Source: Echria macrotheca | Lineage: Eukaryota; Ascomycota; Sordariomycetes; Sordariales; Schizotheciaceae | Direction: 5' to 3' | Assembly (NCBI GenBank): GCA_030411725.1 | Contig: MU839831.1 | Location: 868,001-932,000, forward strand | Length of the DNA: 64,000 nt | Made by a program: the position numbers and the translations under genes | The notes under the pieces: generated by a model | Databases searched by the model: none | Told to the model about the DNA's origin: nothing | What the model saw: only the letters and a program-made list of their open reading frames with translations | In this document: positions 11,845 through 21,841 of the stretch, piece by piece | Layout: each line of letters begins with the position of its first letter | How positions within the stretch are numbered: position 1 is the first letter of the stretch

Positions 11845-14038
11845 CTACCTGGGCAGGGTATTGAAATCAATTTCTCGACCCATTGTGTTCATGCCCAACG
11901 GACTCATAGCACTCATGTCCGAGTTGACTCGCTGGAGAGCCTGGAAGTCGCCAACAGTTCGAAGATGTGGGGCGCCTATAGCAAAACTGTTGGCCCGTTG
12001 GGGTTGGGGTCGGGATATCAGCCCGTTGTTATTAACAGGCTGTCCGAGTCCGCCGTTCATGCCCGTCCCTAAACCTGGGTTGTGGTGGACCTGTGACGCG
12101 AGACTTATGTTGGGCGGAGAGTTGAGGTTGTTCAAGCTTAGACCCTGCATTTGCGGGTTCATGCTGCTGAACGGTGATATGGGCGTTTGTTGGGCGTGTT
12201 GTGGTTGCTGATTATTCAGCCCGCCAGGGGTTCCAAGAGATGACGGTGGAGCGTGGCTCATCGGACTCATTACCATCTCTGGCATGGAAGTGAACTCGGA
12301 AGGTATCGTATGTGGGATGTCGATACCCGGAGACATAATGGGGGGCGAGCTTGCAAACGGCGAGTTCATGTCGTGGTTGCTCGGACCTCCGCTCGGGCTA
12401 CCGGATTCCGGGCTGATCTCGTCCAAGCGGGAGACAGAAAACTTTGTCTCGTACTCGTCACTGTAGCACGACGGCTGTGCCATGCCCGCGTTGCCGAATC
12501 CATCAAAGATGTCGATATCACAAGGCGTCGTGCTCTCGGGGGCGTTGTGAAGCATCGGGCTCGCCAACCTCGGAAGTGCATCCTGGACCTTGCTCAACAG
12601 CAACGGGAGGAACCTGTGATCACCGTACCGCAGAACAGTCGCCACGTTCAGAATCTGGTGCAAGTGCTCGCGTGGGCCTACCGTGAAGGGCGTGCGAGTT
12701 GTTGGCTGCATTGCTAGTGCCTCGGTCAAGGAGAATGTAATGGTAAGCAGCTTCTCGACCAGACGGAGACCAGGCAACCCGAGATTCCCGGGCAGATGCG
12801 AGACCATCGGCAGTAGATCTCGACCAATATCCACCGGAGAAGGATACGGCGGGAGCCCAGAGTCACTGTCACCAGGGTTCGCCGTGCTAAGCTGCCAGGT
12901 GGTATTCTTCAGCCATTGCTGATTGGGCTGGAGTTCTGACAGCTGTGCCTGAGCGTTCTCCAGATACCCATGCGGGAGCACCTCTTGCAGCTGCTTCTGC
13001 AGAGTCGACAGGTACGAAGGTGTCGATTCGGCCTTCGTCTTGCTCCACAGGTTCACAAGCGCGTCGTCATATGGTCTGAACACATTTACCAGGCTGATAA
13101 AGTTGGTCAACTGGTGAGGAGCAGGGTCCGTAGGATCGTCGTTGGGTGCCGGAAGGTTAATGCTAGCCTGCAGCGTCAAGGGACGGCCGCGCTGTAGGGC
13201 ATAAACGCTTGGATAAAGTCAGCACAGAGAAAAGCTGAGAATGGGGCTTGGCCTACCGTTCCGTCACGAAGAACAGCCAATACAGCCGTCTCCGCCTAGA
13301 TGACTCGATGCTGTCGAATTGTCGGTAGGTGGTCTCCTTGTTCATCCCAACCATGTGGACCAACGTCATGGCCTCCCGGAGGTGGAACCAAGCCCGGTCA
13401 TGCAGGTCAACCGCATAATAGCATCCGTACAGAAAATAACTCGTGCAGAGACTGTTCAACGACGGCGAATCCATGTAATCATAACCCTTGCGAACGCGAA
13501 TCGTCTCCTCCATGAGTAGCGTGCTCGTGACGATGTTGGCGCCCGGCATGCTGTCAAAACTAAAAGGATCGGTGCCGGGAACCGTCATGCCGGGCTGGAG
13601 CAGCACGAAGGCGCAAAGTGAGGTGAGCAGGCAGTACGTGTCGAGACTCTGATCCATGTACATGGCCTGCTGCTCGAGCCGCTGGCGGTGCAGGATGGGC
13701 ATCATCGGGTACATGTGGGCGAAGAAGAATTCGAGACACTCCTTGATCATATCGCCTTGCAGGAGGCCAGGCGTAGGCGCAAGCGTCGGGCTGGTCGGCT
13801 GGTTGTTGAGGCCATTCATCCGGTTCTGAACCTTGGCCGTGAGGCTCGTCTGCCGTTCCTTTTCCTTCAACTCATTGATAACCTTGGCTCGGGAGCCCTT
13901 CGGTCCCTTCTTCTGCGGGATCGCATTGTATGTACACGACAGTTGCGAAGCCGAGCAATTCCGGCACGGATTGATTCCGTCGCATTTGACTTTGCGGCGA
14001 TGGCAGGCATCGCAGGCCCGCTTGACGGCCGTCGACAT
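11845..14038 (-). CDS. Zn2Cys6 transcription factor with fungal TF domain (AmyR/COL-26-like)
   Basis: Exons 14038-13257 and 13207-11845; 714 aa. The intron (donor GTAGGC, branch GCTGAC, acceptor AAG) joins ...FVTER to VYALQRGRPLTL without breaking the frame. The N-terminus has a binuclear zinc cluster, Cys 9, 12, 19, 25, 28 and 35 (CX2CX6CX5CX2CX6C), followed by the basic linker PQKKGPKGSRAKVINELKE. The middle-homology region spans roughly residues 95-450 (LEFFFAHMYPMMPILHRQ; WLFFVTERVYALQRGRPLTL, a hallmark of Fungal_trans). The C-terminus is Ser/Pro/Asn/Gln-rich, a probable activation region. The zinc cluster plus linker resembles regulators of starch and sugar use (AmyR, COL-26/BglR). That placement is from memory of the family, so no symbol is given. 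The upstream leader is long and carries upstream ORFs. Confidence 0.93.
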
Positions 14039-17000
14039 GATGGCGGCGCGCTATCGTGACCCGGGAACACTTGGATTCAAAACGCGGCGACGGTGAGATC
14101 GACTCACGGCGCCGACATTCGCCCCGGATCAGACCGATACCAGCGTGGCGGGTCGACTAGAGGCGATGATGCGAATCGTGGGGACTCCAGAAAACTCAAT
14201 TGCCAGAGTCTGGGGTCAATCGGCCCGTCACACCAGGTAATTGTGGGTGCTGGCAAGTCGCGGGAGCTTCGGTCGACGGGGTGCGCGAGTCGCTCAAAAT
14301 TGTGGGATCCAACTCGTCTGATGTGTACGCGATTGTAGCTCTTGCAAGTCGTGGTTTCCGATGTCGACGCGATGGTGTTGATGCTTGACAGTCGACAGCT
14401 GGAAGTTGAGGCGGAAGAGGAAAAGGTCGCAACGAAGGGGAGGATCGACTTGGGACGGGAGGGAGAGGGCGGGCAGGAAATGAGGAGACGGAGAGCTGAC
14501 ATGCATTAGGAAACGGACAGGGGTTAAGAATGAGAAAACGGAGCTAAATGCCAAGCCTTCATGCACAGAGTGGGGCTGCCCAGATTCTGTTAGTGGCCGA
14601 TGGAACTCTCAACATGAGAACGAGTTCAATAATAACTTCACGCGTGCTCGTCGCCTGTGGTGCAAAACCTTCTCAGCAGAACCAGATGAAAATGCAGTCT
14701 ACGGTGCTTGATGGTTATGCTGGAGCCAAGAACCTGCTTGCGAATCGTATGCTCCACGAGATGCGGTTCTCAGGGACGAAGCCAGGGACTGTTTCTCTTT
14801 GCTTTTGCTTATCCAACTGCGCGGCAGATTCCGCAGTCTTCTGTGTGACAACTTTGCTTTTCGCGGACTCCTGCGCGGTGGCACCCACTAATTCGCAGCG
14901 CCCGCAGCGGATCGGCATCAAAAGAAAAGATATCCGTATCCGCCCGGCTTGACCGCGATAAAGCCCTGCTCGATGAGGCTCAAGAGAAACCCAGCATCGA
15001 GTCTCGACCGAGCTAGGCCAGCTCACTATCGGTTTCAGGAGAACAAACGCCATCATCCTGGCGGAATTGCCTGGGGTATTTGATGATTTCCATCGCATCA
15101 AGGTCATCTCAAAATCGGTCGTCGAGACGACGCGATGAAAGAAAGAATTGTTTTATTCAATGCCCTTTGCGCACTGCGCCCAGACACAGCCAATCCCGAG
15201 GACGATTAGATAATTATACCTGCCCGCATAGCAAAGCGCCGCCTCGATGCGTCGCCCTAGTGTACCGACTGCCAGCCGGGCTTCCAGCTGCTGGCAATCT
15301 CCAAGCATTTGGTTCGTTCATGCGAACTGGATTTCACTGGAATCAGGACCAGGAGCAGGTATCACCCGTTCATCTCAAGAGACCAGACGAATATCGGCTG
15401 AAACCTTTGGGGAACCTTAGTGGTGCCTGACTATGGCGACTTTTCTCCACATTTCAATCATGTTATCATGTTTCGACATCACCAGAAACGCGGGACAGAC
15501 CGAAGCCCCAATGAGGGGGAAACTGGAATTCATTGCCAGATTTATGCATCGGACATTCCCGCCTTGTCAGTGGCCGATGCTCTCTCTCCTCTCTCGGCGT
15601 CGCCATTTACTATTAGCTAAGCCGGGATCGCCCACACATGTGCCACTCCCGTCGCTGCGCCTCAACCAGCGATGGGAGGGAGATGTTTCTCCCGCCCTTG
15701 GAATTGAGAATCGATACCAGGGCGACGGGTTCAAATAAAGAGGCGGATGCATTCCGATCTTGGGGCTTGATGCTAGGTAATTACTCTAAATTATCAGCGA
15801 TCTGATCAGGTACAGAGTGCGATAGAGGCGGCCCTCGATCAGGAAAATGATTGTCGCTCGCTGCTGCACTGCGTCCAATGTGGTTTGTTGGCGCAAGCAT
15901 CAGTCAGCGCGCGCGCGCACAGTGGCACACTGGGTGACTAGGGGGCTTGCAGCGTTTTTTCTTTCCGCATCAAACGTTACTGCCAAAAGCGGTATAGGGA
16001 AAAAACGGACAGCCGTTAAATTTGTCCGCCGGCAGCTGGGGGCAGTTGGAATGCGGAGAACCGGGGACAGGGGTTCACCAATGGAGCGCCACGCCTGTCT
16101 CAGGCCCTCTCGTCTCTTGAAGTCGGACCGAAAAGGCTGAACCTGGACAAAAGCAGCAAACAAACTGTGGCTGTTCCCCCCTTTTGTCCCAGTGTCCCAC
16201 AACTTTTTGGTCTGGCCCCTTTTTTGTCGTTGTTGAACACAAGAGAGACAAGACATTTGTCTCGGATTCGGATGTTGCTGCTTGGTCGCGGCAATTCTGA
16301 AAAAGACTGCTCGGGCTGGTTTTAACTAGCGCACATTCCGAAGCTGCGCGTCATCTTGACAACCCTTGAATGTGTTTTACCTAATAACTCAACTAGCGCA
16401 GGAGGGCCCCCCGACGACCGCGACGACCGCAGCTGAGAAACTCGCCTCGCCCCGCTGGCACTTCAGCTCACACCGCAATTCCTCGGTCCGGTGGATCCCG
16501 ACTCGCAGCCTTGTCGCGCCACAGCCGTCAGCCACCTGCAACAACATGCGCGCGCAGCGGTGTGAACTTTCCTCGTTTGCCCAGTCAGAAAGCCGCATCG
16601 GATTTTGGAGCCGTCATTCCATTTTCCATTCCCATCGCCGTCATCAACCTCCGGGCTCCGTCCTCCGTGGTGTCAAAAATCGCTCTTACGACAAACAGGA
16701 TATAGGTCGCGAACAACCATTCCCGAATCGTTCCGGTGATATCACTGCTCTCCTATGGACCTGAGCGCCTGAATACACATTGAGGTAAAAAAACACAATG
16801 GGCAAACCTCGAGTGGTGGTCGTGTTGTTTCTTCCCCCCGCTTTTTCACTCACTTCTCCAGTTACCCCCAGCAAGATCCAAGTTTTCCCCGTCCTCGTCA
16901 GGCGACGGGTCGATTGATGACCTTCCCACCACACTCACACTCTCCCCGGACTCTCTCCAGCTCTCATCAGTTTTCTCCATATTTCCCCAGTTTTCTCTCC

Positions 17001-18246
17001 CCATCCTACACGTGTAGGCGTCTCCATCCCGAATGGTATCCCCATCTCACATAGAGTAGCCGCTTGGCTAGATACTCGTTTGCGGGGTATTTATGATTAC
17101 CTTTGGCCTACCAACCAACCTACACCTCCTTACAAATCTCGCTACCTAAGTCTACTCGGTAAAGTCAGGTGAAAAACACCACCTTACCCAAACGATCCGG
17201 AGTGTTGGCCCCCGTCATCAGGTAAGGTATTGGCGCAGTCACATGTATACATACACACGGAGAAATATCCATCGAGGAAAAAACACACACACAACACCCT
17301 CCCGCCCCCTTTTTTGATGATGCCAAAACTGCTTGATGGTATTTCTTTCATCCTTCAACTGCCCGCCTAGGACTTGCCCAGACGCCTTCGCCATTGTCGC
17401 GGGGAGACGAATCACAAGCCCCCGAGTTAATCGGCGTAGAGATGGAACAGAAACAAGGCAAACACCGGCAGGATCCGGATGCAAAGAAGCCCAAACTCTA
17501 GCGCCCGGCGCCGAAATATCGGTCCGAAGCACGTTTCGAAAGAGTCCCCCAGCAAAGGAGTACTTCCTCACAGCCTTCATGCAGACTACGACGGCAGGGC
17601 TGCAACACGTCGTGCGACAATAAATCAGGCGATGTAGAACCATCAGCCTAGGTCAGACTCGCACAATGTGTGTATACCAGGGTCTCCGTCATAGGGCTTG
17701 CAGAGCACCATACCCAGCGCAAGGCCGCGAAGTGTGATATTCTCTCTCTCTCCTAGAACTTCAGCCTACTCCGTTAAGTCCCCGCACATACTGCACCCCT
17801 ACGCGGAGTGGGCACGGAGGTGCACGCCGAGCATACATGTACGTAGTCGGTCCTTTCTTTTTTTGCCAACCGCCAAATACCACCGCCGCGGCGAAATCCC
17901 TCAGTCACAGGCTTGCTTGCTTTGGAAAACAAAAGTCAAGCCTCGCTGGGTATCTCCTCCTCTCGAGACGCAGTTGCCTTGCCATGTGGAACACAGCAGC
18001 CCGAGACAAGGGTTCGATCCCCGTCCGTCTGTCCGTCCGTATGCAAAAACCGAGGAAGGCCACATCCGCGCGCACTCCAGACTCGCTTCAAGACAGGCTG
18101 GTGATACATCCCCCAGAACATGTGACGGCACAGTGACAGTGCCATGCCTGGCTGGACGCCGACAGCTCCGTTCAAAGGCCCGGTAAAACGCTGGTCCTCA
18201 ATGCGCACGTAAAATCCACCATCATCTAAAACCTTGGATTCTTCTC
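14039..18246. promoter_or_regulatory. 4.2-kb gene-free region upstream of the transcription factor
   Basis: It lies between the regulator's ATG and the 3' end of the RNase T2 gene; both are on the minus strand. The first 0.5 kb on the minus strand is pyrimidine-rich and looks like a transcribed leader, with upstream ATGs including one near 14506 that opens a 71-codon frame ending at 14294. Further out are a CACGTG-centred palindrome (17005-17018) and scattered open frames with no recognisable product. No other gene is supported. Confidence 0.5.
17005..17018. repeat. 14-bp perfect palindrome containing an E-box
   Basis: CCTACACGTGTAGG reads the same on both strands and contains CACGTG, the site preferred by bHLH factors. 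It lies in the gene-free region 3 kb upstream of the Zn2Cys6 regulator. A regulatory role is inference. Confidence 0.6.
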
Positions 18247-19183
18247 TCACAAATCCTCGCCCACCGCTGCATGCCCCTTCTTCTTCTTGGGCAGATACTT
18301 GACCCAAGGCGCACAATTCCCCGCGTCACCCTCTCTGCCGAGCTCCTGGGCGGGAACAAACTGGCCCGTCTGCAGACTGCCCTTGACGAAGTAGACGTAC
18401 CACGCCTCGTGCAGTACATCATTCCGGCTGCCGCGCCCGCTGGAACCACAGCGCAGCACGACGCGTCCGCCGCTGTAGGCCTGTAGTGTCTTTTGGATAT
18501 CCGCGAGCGGGTAGTGCCGTCGGCTGTGCGGGACGATGCCGGCCTTTTCGAGGGCGTAGTACGTGTCGAGGGTGCGGAAGAGGGCGGCGGCGCGCGTAAA
18601 GTAGTCGACCACCTCGATGCCGGGGACGTGGTTGTCGCCGTAGCAGGATGCGGCGAGTGTGTTTATGCAGGTTGCGTGCTTGTTGTATTCGTGCTCCCAG
18701 AGGCGCGAGTTTGGACCGCTGGACGGGAAATGTTAGCAAGTAGTGTCTTTTTGAGAAGAAAGGATAGAAGAAAGCTTACTAGGACGCAAGCCAGTACCGG
18801 TTCATGAAATCGAGCAGCTCGTGCTGGCCGTGATGCTCGAGAATCGCAGTGATATTGTTGAACTGCGGCGTCATGTGACAGAACTGGTCATAGGTGCCGT
18901 CGCACAAGTCCGGCCAGAGCCCGTGTAAAGTCCAGTCCTCCTCTGCGCCGCCGGCGTGCACCTGCTGGTCCCAGAACTGCGTGAGCAGAATGCGGCCGCC
19001 GGGATGGACGAAGCAGCACGAGTCGCCGGTGATGGGCGTGTTGTTGTGGCAGCTCATTGGGCCGTCGATGGGACATGATGGCGCGGCGCTCAGAGGCTCG
19101 TAGAAGGTTGCGGAGGAGGTGCCGGCGAGCTGGGAGAAGAGGTTGCCGGCGTGGGCGAACAGTGAACGTAGGGAGCCAGCCAT
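18247..19183 (-). CDS. Ribonuclease T2
   Basis: Exons 19183-18780 and 18718-18247 (intron donor GTAAGC, branch TGCTAAC, acceptor CCAG); 291 aa. It belongs to the RNase T2 family of secreted or vacuolar acid endoribonucleases. Both active-site blocks are intact: CAS-1 WTLHGLWPD (84-92, His87) and CAS-2 LWEHEYNKHATC (141-152, with Glu145, Lys148 and His149). Many cysteines consistent with family disulfides are present. The first 25 residues (MAGSLRSLFAHAGNLFSQLAG) form only a weak signal sequence, so secretion is likely from the family rather than certain from the sequence. It lacks the extra C-terminal domain of yeast Rny1 and ends in a basic KKKK-containing tail. The start is the ATG after an untranslated AT-rich stretch; the frame extends further upstream, but with non-conserved sequence. 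Confidence 0.93.
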
Positions 19184-19695
19184 TGGTGAATCAATTGTGA
19201 GAATAAAAATACAGGTGACAGAATCGAAGTGTTCGCGATGGAGTGTTGTAGGGAAAGATAAGGATGATGATGATGGATGATGAATTTCTGGATGCGATGC
19301 AGGAATCTTGATGCCCTGGAGAGCTTGGCACATGTCTGGGGAAGTCGGGGCCATTGGTTGGTTGTCGGCGCCCCACCCGGCCCGGCAGCAGCCGCCATGC
19401 CGGCAGGGATGCTGCCTGTGGACTCTGACTCGAATCATCATACAGTTGACTCTTGAAGGTTCATTTCGAAGGTCCTCCCCTCGTGTCCTAGCAGGAGTTT
19501 TTTGCCAGAAAACTCAAAGCAAAAATAGGACAATATTCCAAGCTTCGTATCTCGAACTGAAGCCTCAAAACCCAAGGATGTCATCTCGAAGTCAGCCTCT
19601 CCTCCCAAGCATTCCCCGCCATGAGTGGCATAACCGCCAAAGCAAACACCATTTCAACCATCCCGCCACCATAACCCCATAACAGAAAAAACAAA
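19184..19695. promoter_or_regulatory. Divergent promoter region, RNase T2 / alpha-beta hydrolase
   Basis: A 512-bp spacer between two divergent start codons. It is too short for another gene and must hold both promoters and leaders. The side next to 19696 is CA-rich and AT-rich, typical of a fungal 5' UTR. Confidence 0.6.
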
Positions 19696-20616
19696 ATGGC
19701 CACCTCGACTTTCCCAGAACCCCTAATAGTCCCCCCTTTCACCCCTCCCCACACCCAAACCATAATCCTCCTCCACGGCCGCGGCTCCCGAGCCACCAAC
19801 TTCGGCCCCGTCCTCCTCGACACCCCCTTTCCTTTTCCTAGCACCACCTCCCCAACAACAACCTTCCGCAAATCCCTCCCACACACAAAATTCATCTTCC
19901 CAACCGCCCCCCGCTCCAGAGCCACAATATACAAGCGCAGCATAATAAATCAATGGTTCGACGGCTGGCACGTCGACTCTCCCCAAAACAATAAGGACTG
20001 GCTAGCCATCGACGGCCTGCAGCTTACAACACGCCATCTGCACGACCTCATCCGGGCTGAAGCCGAGCTCGTCCCCGGCGGGGCCGGGAGTGTTGTCATT
20101 GGCGGGATTAGCCAAGGATGCGCGGCTGCGCTGGTGGCTGCCATTCTCTGGGAGGGTGATGAGCTTGGAGGCGTGATCGGGATGTGTGGATATCTTCCGT
20201 TTGCCGGGGGGATAACGGCTGCTCTTGAAAAGAAGGGCGAGGATACGGAGGAGATTGACCCGTTCGAGCGCGGGGATGAGGAAAAAAGTCAGGGGGAGGA
20301 GGATCTGGATGAGGAGGATCCAGGGACCGCAGCCGTGCGGGAGCTCAGACAATTCCTCGAACTGGAGGATACCAGCTCACCCCAGAAAGGATTTCGTGCC
20401 CCTATCCTATCAACACCCATCTTCCTCGGCCACGGGATAGACGACGAAAAAGTCCCACTCGGCGTCGGGACAACCATGGCAAGCTGCCTCGCCAGGATGG
20501 GCATCAACACCTCCTGGCACACCTACCCACATCTCGGCCACTGGTTTTCAGCCAACATGCTCAGCGACATTTTCCTCTTTCTCCAAACCAAAAAAACCTC
20601 CTCTCTCTCTCATTAG
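19696..20616 (+). CDS. Phospholipase/carboxylesterase-family hydrolase (acyl-protein thioesterase-like)
   Basis: Single exon, 306 aa. Abhydrolase_2 fold: the early strand TIILLHGRGSRATNF includes the oxyanion HGRG turn, the nucleophile is Ser139 in GGISQG, the acid is probably the Asp in GHGIDDEKVP, and the base is the His in HLGHWF. Relatives hydrolyse acyl-protein, lysophospholipid or carboxyl esters. It is longer than typical acyl-protein thioesterases (about 230 aa) because of a Glu/Asp-rich insert between EKKGEDTEEIDPFERG and EEDPGTAAVREL (about residues 178-220). There is no signal peptide, so it is probably cytosolic. The ATG has an A-rich leader (AACAAAATGG). Its substrate cannot be read from the sequence. 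It is convergent with the cerato-platanin gene, 160 bp away. Confidence 0.9.
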   Translation: MATSTFPEPLIVPPFTPPHTQTIILLHGRGSRATNFGPVLLDTPFPFPSTTSPTTTFRKSLPHTKFIFPTAPRSRATIYKRSIINQWFDGWHVDSPQNNKDWLAIDGLQLTTRHLHDLIRAEAELVPGGAGSVVIGGISQGCAAALVAAILWEGDELGGVIGMCGYLPFAGGITAALEKKGEDTEEIDPFERGDEEKSQGEEDLDEEDPGTAAVRELRQFLELEDTSSPQKGFRAPILSTPIFLGHGIDDEKVPLGVGTTMASCLARMGINTSWHTYPHLGHWFSANMLSDIFLFLQTKKTSSLSH

Positions 20617-20776
20617 CAATACTACTACAAGTACATCCCTACCCAAAACACCCTCCTAGGTACCTAGTTTCCTCCCCCCCTCAGTCCATAGGTTAATAAT
20701 AATAACAATCAACAACCACACCAACAACCCCCCCCTTCATTCCGTGTCCCTTCCCTCGGGTCTCTCTCATCTCATC

Positions 20777-21261
20777 TCAGTGCAACCCACAATACCCCCC
20801 ATCAACAAGCGCCACATCCGCCTCGATCCGCCCCAACATATCGGCATTGCCCCCCGTGAGCTCCTCCATCGCCTCGTGGCCCACGTTCAATCCAGCATCC
20901 GTATGGTCCACCGCCAGCACGTAGATCGTCTTGCCGTGGTACGTCGCCGACCAGCACGTCCCGCAGGCCGGCGAGTTCCAGCCCGCCACCGCCTCGGCGC
21001 CGCCGATATGGGGAAAAGAAGGGATGTCGTCCTGCGAGTGCCAGCCGAAGCGCGTGGTCAGGCCGTTGACGCCGTCGGAGCAGGCTAGGACGCTTATGGG
21101 GCGCGAGGGCTCGTCGTAGCCTGGGTCGAAGGATACTGGTCACATTATGTTAGGGTGGATTTTTTTTTTTTTTTTTGGGGGGGGTGGGAGTAGGTACCTG
21201 TTGTTGCGAGGGAGGTTGTGGCGAGGGTGAGGAGGGTGGTGAGGGCGGTGGTGAGGAGCAT
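20777..21261 (-). CDS. Cerato-platanin family secreted protein
   Basis: Exons 21261-21198 and 21135-20777; 140 aa. The predicted signal peptide MLLTTALTTLLTLATTSLA is followed by VSFDPGYDEPSRPISVLACSDGVNG. The four conserved cysteines are all present (LACSDG, PACGTC, GYCGLH), as is the family block WNSPACGTCWSATYHGK. The mature length (about 120 aa) is standard for the family. These are small secreted proteins, recognised as elicitors by plants, with a double-psi beta-barrel expansin-like fold that binds chitin or cellulose fragments and sits in the wall or medium. The intron (21197-21136) contains a C8A17 homopolymer on the coding strand. A TATATAAA element lies about 190 bp upstream of the ATG. 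Confidence 0.95.
21160..21184. repeat. T17-G8 homopolymer inside the cerato-platanin intron
   Basis: Seventeen T followed by eight G on the plus strand, wholly within the 62-nt intron. It is length-unstable in principle and prone to assembly error. Confidence 0.95.
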
Positions 21262-21446
21262 GGTGTCTAGTTGTTTGGTGATGTTTTGGGTGGTTGATGA
21301 ATGGGTTATGATGTGTGTGGCTTAGTAGTTTTTATCCAACGACGAACAAAGTATTGTCTGCGTGATGATGTTGGTTGTTGAAGTTCTTCTGATGGGATGA
21401 TAGCAGAGAGAAAGATGTTCGTGGGCAGATGGAGAGGGAGGGGGGA

Positions 21447-21454
21447 TTTATATA
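21447..21454 (-). promoter_or_regulatory. TATA element of the cerato-platanin gene
   Basis: TATATAAA on the minus strand, about 190 bp before the start codon. The distance is plausible for a fungal core promoter with a leader of about 150 nt. Not experimentally confirmed. Confidence 0.5.
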
Positions 21455-21783
21455 TGAAAATATCTCTTGAGAGCCCTCTTCTTGTCCTCGCATTCCGTTT
21501 GAGCGCGAGAAGTCCACTTTCCGTGACTTCACGGGAGGAGGTGGCTCAAATCATCCAGCGGCAACAGCAACAGCACTCTTCTTTCCTCTCTGCGCGCCCA
21601 ACGGCACGGCAGTTTGCGCACACACGAACGATAGGTACAATGGTCTGACCATGATCCTCGAAGCGCTCTTGCATGTATGTATACATCCGTATTCGGCAAC
21701 ATCTACGGGAAAACAAAGAGAAGTCGCAGAGGCGGCTGTGTCGGCTGTCCGTCCGGGGGAAAGTTACCTCTCGTGTTGATGTG

Positions 21784-21841
21784 CCTAAGGTAGGTAAGGT
21801 AGGTACAATACATCACGAATGCAGCAGCCCACTACCTTAGG
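21784..21841. repeat. Inverted repeat built from the GGTAGGTA motif
   Basis: CCTAAGGTAG (21784-21793) and CTACCTTAGG (21832-21841) are exact reverse complements, separated by 38 nt. The spacer and flanks carry more GGTAGGTA copies, continuing to about 21910. Confidence 0.75.

Noticed and set aside
14715..15107. 130-codon minus-strand frame upstream of the transcription factor
   Set aside because: The CGRCELVGATAQESAK-type sequence looked protein-like at first, but no family, no splice partners and no conserved ends could be found.
18009..18024. tRNA T-loop-like sequence GGGTTCGATCCCC
   Set aside because: The flanking bases do not form a T-arm stem, and no A-box or acceptor stem is found at the right distance.
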